Of a stretch of DNA of 64,000 bases, positions 57,727 to 64,000 are shown piece by piece; position 1 is the stretch's first letter; each line of letters begins with the position of its first letter. Source of the DNA: Sphagnum compactum (Eukaryota; Bryophyta; Sphagnopsida; Sphagnales); NCBI GenBank assembly GCA_965153455.1, contig OZ234498.1, positions 8,370,001 to 8,434,000 on the forward strand, read 5' to 3'. Below the pieces are notes generated by a model that saw only the letters and a list, made by a program, of their open reading frames with translations, did not search any database and was not told where the DNA came from. The position numbers and the translations under genes were made by a program.

Positions 57727-58281
57727 CACTATCGAAACTAACAAAATCACACACATCAAAACTTGAGATAATTTTCTCAAACACAAAAATGCTAGAACCT
57801 TGTTCACAACGAATTGAGATCAAACAACAAATAAACCCATACCAAAAAAAAGTAATGATTTGTAGTAAATACCTAACAACCAGTAGTACAACAAGAGCCT
57901 CGACCAGCCAATTCATTGGATTACAGAAGCAACCATTCATTGAAAGTGCACTATGAGTCAAATGTGGATGGACCCTAACTAAATTAATGTTGGTTTTCAC
58001 CTTTGTAACGTATTTTATTAAAAAATGTTTTCTATAGGTAGTTAGTAGGGCAATAAAGTGGTTACTATGTAAGTATATGCATCTAATTGGCTTATACCTA
58101 AATTAGGACTAATGGCATGCTAATTATAGGTAGGTTGGTAAAATAGTAACTAAGCTAACCATCTTGATTAGCTTTGGTTAGCCTTGGAACTAGAACCCAA
58201 TGGAATTTTTTTTCATTTGTCATGTGTTACTAGATTGACGGCCAACACTATCAAAACTAACAAAATGACACACATGAAAAC
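57727..58281 (+). repeat. direct repeat pair and family B, copy 3
   Basis: CACTATC(G/A)AAACTAACAAAAT and the following 16 bases recur at 57727-57762 and 58246-58281. Between them, 57955-58215 is the third member of family B (GGTTTTCACCTTTGTAAC, TAGGTAGTTAGTAGG, GGTAGGTTGGTA, then GGTTAGCCTTGGAACTAGAA). Confidence 0.5.
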
Positions 58282-59569
58282 ATGCACATGTAGTAAAGTT
58301 TATGTTTTTGTTATATTTTGTGTTTTTGAACTTGAATTCCTTCCGGAAAATGTGAGTACATTTTGTAATGCAAAAGATAAGATCTCAAAATCACACCTTG
58401 GAGATAAACCAATGTGAGGTGGGTATCAAAAATTTCTTCAAGCCCTTGTTGGATATCAACCCAAATATACATATGTAGAGCCAATGGATGTCAAATTCCC
58501 AAAGACCCATCCCTACTTTGTACCTTAGATAAGTATTGGGCAAGTACCCATCCTTGCCTCATACATGGCCTTTTTCATTTTTCAAAAACAAGAAACCATA
58601 TTTGACCTTGAGAGTAAAATAATGGGAGGGTATTTGGCAAAAACATGAATACCTCATGAAGGGTATACTCAGCAATGATATACATTAGGTTATGGTTTAA
58701 GGTTTTAAATACTTTTCCTTGCCTTTCCCATTTTGGCACTTTTGTAGTAATTGATTATGAACATTGTTGATTATGGACGTTGCGTCTCTTTTTTCCTTTC
58801 CTTTGAATGCAAGGTTCAAGCTTCAAATGTCTTACAATCTAATCATCAATGCAATTTATTAACAATGGGAGTTGTGAAGCTCACCTTTTTATCTAAAGTC
58901 AAAGATGTGTAGAAGAAGGTAAATGATTTCATGATTTTTCTATTTTTCATTTTTTTGTTAGATGTATGTAGTTTGCAATGGTTGTGCTTTGGGTTATCTA
59001 AACTTTTGAAGTTCTTTGGCTTTGAGTTTTGTCTAGTGTTCTTGTTGTATTATTTAGATGTTTTGTGTGTTGTGTATACAATGAAATGAAGCGTGAAATA
59101 GGGTTTGTGAGAGCTTCAAAGCTTATTGGTTAAAGGAGATTTGTTTTTATTTTTATCTATTGTCACCTCTCATTAAACTATTGGAGAGCTTTTAATGTTG
59201 TTTTTTTTTTAATTGCCTCAATTCCAAGATCATTGGGTGAAGTGACAAGGTTTGAGGGTTTAAGGTTTGTGAGAGCTTTGATATTCTAAGCTTATGACTT
59301 TACCTTTTATGGTTTATGTCACTTCATTAATCGTTTTTCAGTTTTTCACCTTGTTGCTTCAACTTTGAAATAATTTTGTAAAGGAGAGAGGGTGTGGTAT
59401 GAAAGCCGAAATTGAGGGTTGCAAGTTGTGAGCTTTGTCAACTATCATTGAACCTTTGGCCTTCCATCTCTCTACCATTTTTAAATTTTTCCACCTCTCA
59501 CCAATCCCCTTTGTCTAATTATTTTGTGATTTTGTGAGCTTTCAACAAGTTCTTGATGGGTTTCTCAAG
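58282..59569. other. intergenic DNA, possibly 5' flank of the second hAT element
   Basis: This stretch has no supported frame. It is AT-rich with several TTTGTGAGAGCTTC-like direct repeats (about 59105 and 59267). Confidence 0.4.
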
Positions 59570-60790
59570 TCTTGTCATGAAACTACATATTTAATCCTAA
59601 TGAGGAGATTCATCAATGTTGAGAATCTCTTGCAAGAAGATGGAAAGTTCCATCTTGTTGGGACTACTATTGTTGATGGTTCATATGTATTGGATTGCAC
59701 ATGACAAATGTGCAAAAGCAAATAGTTGCCTAAAAGCCTCACAATTGGAATTCATTGATGTGGGGTTTTCTAAGTTGAACAACAATCAACCAATAAACCT
59801 TGCTTTGATCTAAATAATGCACCGCATAATTGCCATAATGAAGTTATGGGTCTTGAATGTTGTGGAAGCTTTATCACCCACTATCAAAAGCTATGTTTTG
59901 AACTAGAATCAAGGGCATTGGCTACTTGAGGATGCCTTCCATTTTGTCATATCCACATGTTGACAACTTCATGAAGAGATTTTTTGCCAAAGGGTTCCTA
60001 ATAGCCTTGTTGATTAGGAGGCAAATGTGTTTGATTTTGAGATGAAAAAACTCATTTCCCATATGAAGCATAGGGTGTTGGAGGTCCTTATGCCCTTCAT
60101 TACCTTTTTACATGCAATTGATATTTAAGAAGGTCATAACACATTGGCTTTGATGTTGGATCCTAGGTATAAGAATATGTGATTAATAAATACTTATTTG
60201 GTTGTGACATTACAGCCACCTTAATTGTTGAGTACAATGAATAGTTATTATTGCCTTTGTTCGTAATGACTCACAAGTTGTTGATGTCCAATAGGGTTCA
60301 AGACCCTAATGATTAGGCCTCATTTGTGAATTCTTAGGACCTATTTTAGTAGTTTAACACAAATGCAAACACATACAAGGAGATTGTGACAAGAGAGCTT
60401 GGATTGCAAATCATTATTTTGTTGATGTAAACATTTGCAAATGTGCTTTGTCGTGGTGATAGATAGAAGAGTAAACATTTCCCATTGTGGTTATATTAAC
60501 ATTATAGTTTTTAAGCATCTTGAATAGCCAAATCAAAACCCAAAAAAAAAATTATTGTCGAAAATCTCACAACACTTTGAAGATGTGGGTTCCAATTTGA
60601 CAATTTGGATAAACTTATTTTTGTGAACCAAAACTAGTTAGACAATCTTTGTGTTGTTTGCATGAAACATGTAGATTTGGCATGTGTATGTGAGGTTGAA
60701 TCTAATTTGATAGAGGAATTGGATGTTGAACTTGTGGATGAAATCAAACACAAAAAAAATTCTAAATGTCCAAAATGTAATTTATAGGTC
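59570..60790 (+). pseudogene. decayed hAT-type transposase, C-terminal part
   Basis: Plus-strand frames give KRVPNSLVD, FEMKKLISHMKHRVLEVLMP, FITFLHAIDI, LALMLDPRYKNM (about 60153-60180) and TNANTYKEIVTREL. They then give FANVLCRGD and KSKHFPLW, and finally FDNLDKLIFVNQN and ESNLIEELDVELVDE. The LDPRYK block and the C-terminal dimerisation region of hAT proteins appear in the right order. Stops and shifts occur throughout. The fragment at 59616-59813 at its front is weaker evidence. No terminal inverted repeats were found. Confidence 0.6.
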
Positions 60791-61500
60791 AATGTGACAC
60801 TTTTTGAATATCTTTTGGACTATGTAGGTGTGTAAAGTTTGTAGCATTTTGTGGCATGGCATTTAGCCAAACATATAAGTCCTTATACATATTGGGTGTT
60901 CATGAAGACGATGAAATGATTTTTATGTTAAGGTTTTTTACTCAAAATGTTTTTTTTTCATGTTTTCAAATTGTGAAGTTTTGATTTTGTTAGGAATTTT
61001 TTGTTGGTCACATCTTTACATCTTATTTACAATATGTAAATTGGGCAAGTTAGCTTGGAACCATTTCCAATGTGAGCAAACTTTTAAACATTTATGTGCG
61101 GTAATCCCAAGTTGTTTGACATCATTTGAATCATTTTTTATGATTCACTACTACAAAATGTGGGTGTAGTTCACTAATCCATGTTCACTAGACCAATGAA
61201 TACACTACTTTCCAACTACTCCTTGTTTACTAAAACCAATGAATTCATTTAAAACCTAGTGAAATCACTTGGCATATAGGGACACCTTTTGTGGTAATGA
61301 TTTGAGATTTTAGAACATAGTCGTTTTCTACTTTGCAAGTTTATAAATTTTTTATGCAAATTTCTTTCACACATGGTTTGGTATTGTTTTGCATTATATG
61401 TTTTAGACTTAGATTCTTACTTATTGCAAATGAGTCATATTTTTTGAATCACCAAAAATCATTACATTTAGATTCACAACAAGGCTAGTCATAGACCACT
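60791..61500. other. intergenic DNA, no gene seen
   Basis: The sequence is AT-rich with no supported frame. It separates the hAT fossil from the retroelement relic to its right. Confidence 0.5.
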
Positions 61501-64000
61501 TATGTTGATAAGGGTCAAGGTTGTGGAAAAAGTTAAAATTTTAGAAAAGGAAAAATGTGGTCAACAAACTAACTCTAAGTCAATCCAACACCATGGAAGC
61601 CAAATTTGCACAATTGGAGGCCACATTTATGAACATGACAGCCAAGGTGAAATTCAATGCATCTAGGTCAGGGAAGGTGAATAATCGAGAAGACACCTTG
61701 TTTCCAAGTTTACATGTTGACCCAAATATTTTTGCAAAGCCAAAATTTTTAATTTAGTGGCCCCAAATGAAGTCATGTTGGGTGTTTTAGAAGGCCATGA
61801 TAATGGGAACCAACTTAAGGTTTCCAAAATAATCAATATGTTTTTTACAACCACACTAATGGGAAGAGTGAATGTTCAAGCATTAGAACCTCGAGGTGTT
61901 GGTGAAAAGTTGGACCTTGAACACATTGAAATTCAATGCCAAGTTCATCCCCCATAATCATTTGTATTAATGAACACAATTCCCAACCTTATGGTGACGT
62001 TGATATCCAATGGTGAGCCAACTACATTGAAGGTGGCCTTTAGTTCCACTCTTGGAACCAAGGCACCAAATAATTTGTTGGGGGTGGCAAATGCAATGTA
62101 CTAAGCATTGTTGTATTGAACATTGAAGCAATGGCCAATTTTGGTATTCAACTAATGACCATGTTTCACATGGTGGCCACATTATGTGAGAGTGGGGGAA
62201 CATTATAGATGGTGGCTATGTTGGAAAACCCATTAAAATTGACTAGGTTTTCCCAACATATTTTCAAGGCCAACCATATAAAGGTGCCCAAGGTTCACCT
62301 ATAATCTTGGCATGGTGATGTTGCCAAACTTCAAGACCTTTTTACACATCTTGACATTGACTAAACATGGGTTATTCCAAATGTGGTGGTGGTGCATAAT
62401 GAGGATGGAGTTTTCCAAGTGAAGGAGGTGTCGACATGTTAATCACAAGGTTTTGTTGGACTCAAATGCTAAACTTTTGATGTTGGCCAAGGCAGTAATC
62501 TAGATGATCTTGGATTGACCAATGTTGAATTCTAGCCATGCCCATACCAAATTTTGAAATCTATGTGCTAATTAAAAAAGGTTCAATGATTAACTAAATA
62601 AGAGATTGTGATCCAAATTAATCTTGATGAATCAACATATTATACCATAGTATGAACCCAAACAATACTTACACATGTTACCTTTTATGAAATATTGGTT
62701 TGGGGAATAGTGTTGTACCCTAGGGGTTACTTTAGATTTTTGGGAGGAAATTGCTTACTACCAATCAAGACGGTAAATGAAAGCTAGCCATAAAACTCCA
62801 CTGCCAATGAGATTTATCGGGGGGCGAACATGAAAATCCAACAAGTTGACAATGTTGACTAATTTTTAGGCCTTTCACATGGGTTTGATTTATTGGAAGG
62901 TAACATCCATGATCAAAATGAACTTTTGGGTGATGAATTGGCAATGTCAAGGTCACATGGATCCCATTCATTTAAAATTCCACATTGGATCCCAAACCAC
63001 CATGGGGAACATTGATTAAAGACCAAACATCGACCAATCATTACATTCATCAAGTTTAACACATTTTATTGTCACCAAGCCCATAATTACTTAAGGATGT
63101 TGGTATTGGGCCATTAGGATTAATTGAACTTGTTGGACATTCAGTGGCATACTCCCAAGGATGGGATGTGCATACTAAAGTTATTTGGAGGCATTAATTT
63201 TAAACTAGTTCCAATATTACAATTGGGGATCCCAATACATTGATACCACTATGTGGAATGATATCCACAAGCTAGGCAAACCTCCATGTGTCATGTCATG
63301 ATGTTGTAACAACATCCTATTTTGTTGCCAATATTAATTATGTAGATTATTAACATTCCTTATCGAACAACATCACATTACTAGGGGTGTTGAAATTGGA
63401 CTAGATTAAACTAATTGATTTGGTTATTTCAAAATGGTCATGCTAGGGTTTTTCACAGGCTAGCACTAACCAAGGATTTTCAAACGTTAAATCAACATTA
63501 TTAAAAAAGTTGATTCAATTTTTATAATATTTACAAACCTCCCAGATGCACCCTTGTGCATACTTGTTGGAGAATGTCCCACCATTGGGAGATTCTTGGC
63601 TAGTTATTTTGGTTGGATGGCAATATATCTATCTTGGATCAACAAATTGGTGTAGTTGGATCCTATTATGGTTGGTTCACAAGCCCATTGGTTCCGATGG
63701 ATGTGGACTTACCTAACACAACTGGAGGTGATCAAACGAGCATATGAATTCATCCCTAGGTCACCCCCATGCATGGTGGATGATATATTAAATCTAGGAT
63801 GACATTTATGTGTGGTTTGTCATGGTCACCACCTACCTTTGGCTGTGGTTCATAAGGTTGGACTTCCATGTGCATCTTTCCCTACTTTTTGAGTTTTCCT
63901 TGGTTTCATGCATTTCAAAATGTGAGCCAATGGATGATTTGGGATTCCAATTCATCCAATATGGAGGAGCTAAATGTGGATGAATGGGACGACTGAACCA
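61501..64000 (+). mobile_element. retroelement relic carrying a cytosine methyltransferase, cut by the window end
   Basis: Plus-strand frames with shared composition run to the end of the window. The left part (61557-61957) reads LSQSNTMEAKFAQLEATFM, PSLHVDPNIFAKPKFL, then GRVNVQALEPRGVGEKLDLE. It has a coiled-coil-like, gag-like look without a zinc knuckle. The middle (62600-63110) reads LDESTYYTIV, ILTHVTFYEIL, LSHGFDLLEGNIHDQNELLG and HWIPNHHGEH-like blocks. I know these as the sequence that directly precedes the methyltransferase in plant retroelement polyproteins. No reverse transcriptase, integrase or LTR is visible here, so the element class is inferred. Confidence 0.5.
63120..64000 (+). 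pseudogene. C5-cytosine DNA methyltransferase, decayed and partial
   Basis: The motifs of a DNA C5-methyltransferase appear in order. Motif I: MCILKLFGGINFKLVPILQLG (63158-63220; family FGG-G-G). Motif II: YVE-PQARQTSM. Motif IV: LIDLVISKWSC followed by a stop (TGC 63441-63443, TAG 63444-63446), where the family has GWPCQGH, so the catalytic Cys codon is kept and the next Gln is a stop. Motif VI: LLENVPPLGDSW (from 63567; Glu of ENV kept), then WQYI. Further blocks are VIKRAYEFIPRSPPCMVDDI (63724-63785) and LPLAVVHKVG, and near the right edge MIWDSNSSNMEELNVDEWDD. Several stops and frameshifts make it inactive. It would methylate cytosine in DNA, presumably as part of a retroelement. The end lies beyond the window. 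Confidence 0.75.

Noticed and set aside
1-64000. rRNA genes, true tRNA genes, organelle insertions, bacterial operons
   Set aside because: I looked for conserved rRNA strings, cloverleaf sequences, organelle-type genes and ribosome-site-led gene clusters and saw none.

Overview
The window looks like nuclear DNA of a large plant genome. The evidence is low gene density, an AP2/ERF-type transcription factor, an intron-less plant-style ELO elongase, GT-AG introns, AT-rich intergenic DNA and decayed hAT, Copia, Helitron and LTR elements. A seed-free land plant (fern, lycophyte or bryophyte) fits the retroelement with a cytosine methyltransferase and the Helentron best, but I cannot fix the taxon. 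Coordinates assume ATG starts. Two of the longest open frames begin at TTG, so I moved their starts to internal ATGs.

Only three intact protein genes are convincing. (1) 16162-17742 (+) encodes a 526-residue protein with a divergent AP2/ERF domain. It is followed by a tandem array (to about 20.7 kb) of three more roughly 1.1 kb units that repeat its 3' end and carry up to three exons each. Unit 1 is open across two GT-AG introns, and units 2 and 3 are broken. (2) 25014-25883 (-) encodes a fatty-acid elongase with all four ELO signature motifs. Its leader holds a 25-bp inverted repeat built on telo-box-like AAACCCTA. (3) 29625-31547 (+) encodes a 640-residue protein of unknown function, with weak ankyrin-like helices near the N-terminus and a beta-rich C-terminal half ending in polylysine.

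The rest is mobile-element fossils and repeats. From left to right: a SINE-like head (1.46 kb), a 4-6 copy tandem repeat (2.4 kb), a GC-richer promoter-like patch with a 37-bp tandem repeat and a hairpin (6.4-7.3 kb), a hAT transposase fossil (8.35-9.83 kb, -), a Copia reverse-transcriptase fossil (33.1-33.5 kb, -), a CATC-type minisatellite (36.8-37.4 kb), a decayed Helentron (37.4-44.85 kb, +), a second hAT fossil (59.6-60.8 kb, +), and at the right edge a retroelement relic whose 3' part is a C5-cytosine DNA methyltransferase (61.5-64.0 kb, +). Two short dispersed repeat families recur at 7.5, 15.2, 45.1, 50.1, 53.9 and 57-58 kb.

The Helentron encoded an OTU-like protease, a Rep/helicase and an AP-type endonuclease. 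It was later invaded by an 819-bp solo LTR (5-bp duplication TTATT) and a 434-bp TA-flanked MITE. The strongest leads for a second look are the retroelement-encoded methyltransferase, the nested Helentron, the exon-module array behind the AP2 gene, the hairpin leader of the elongase gene and the orphan 640-residue protein.
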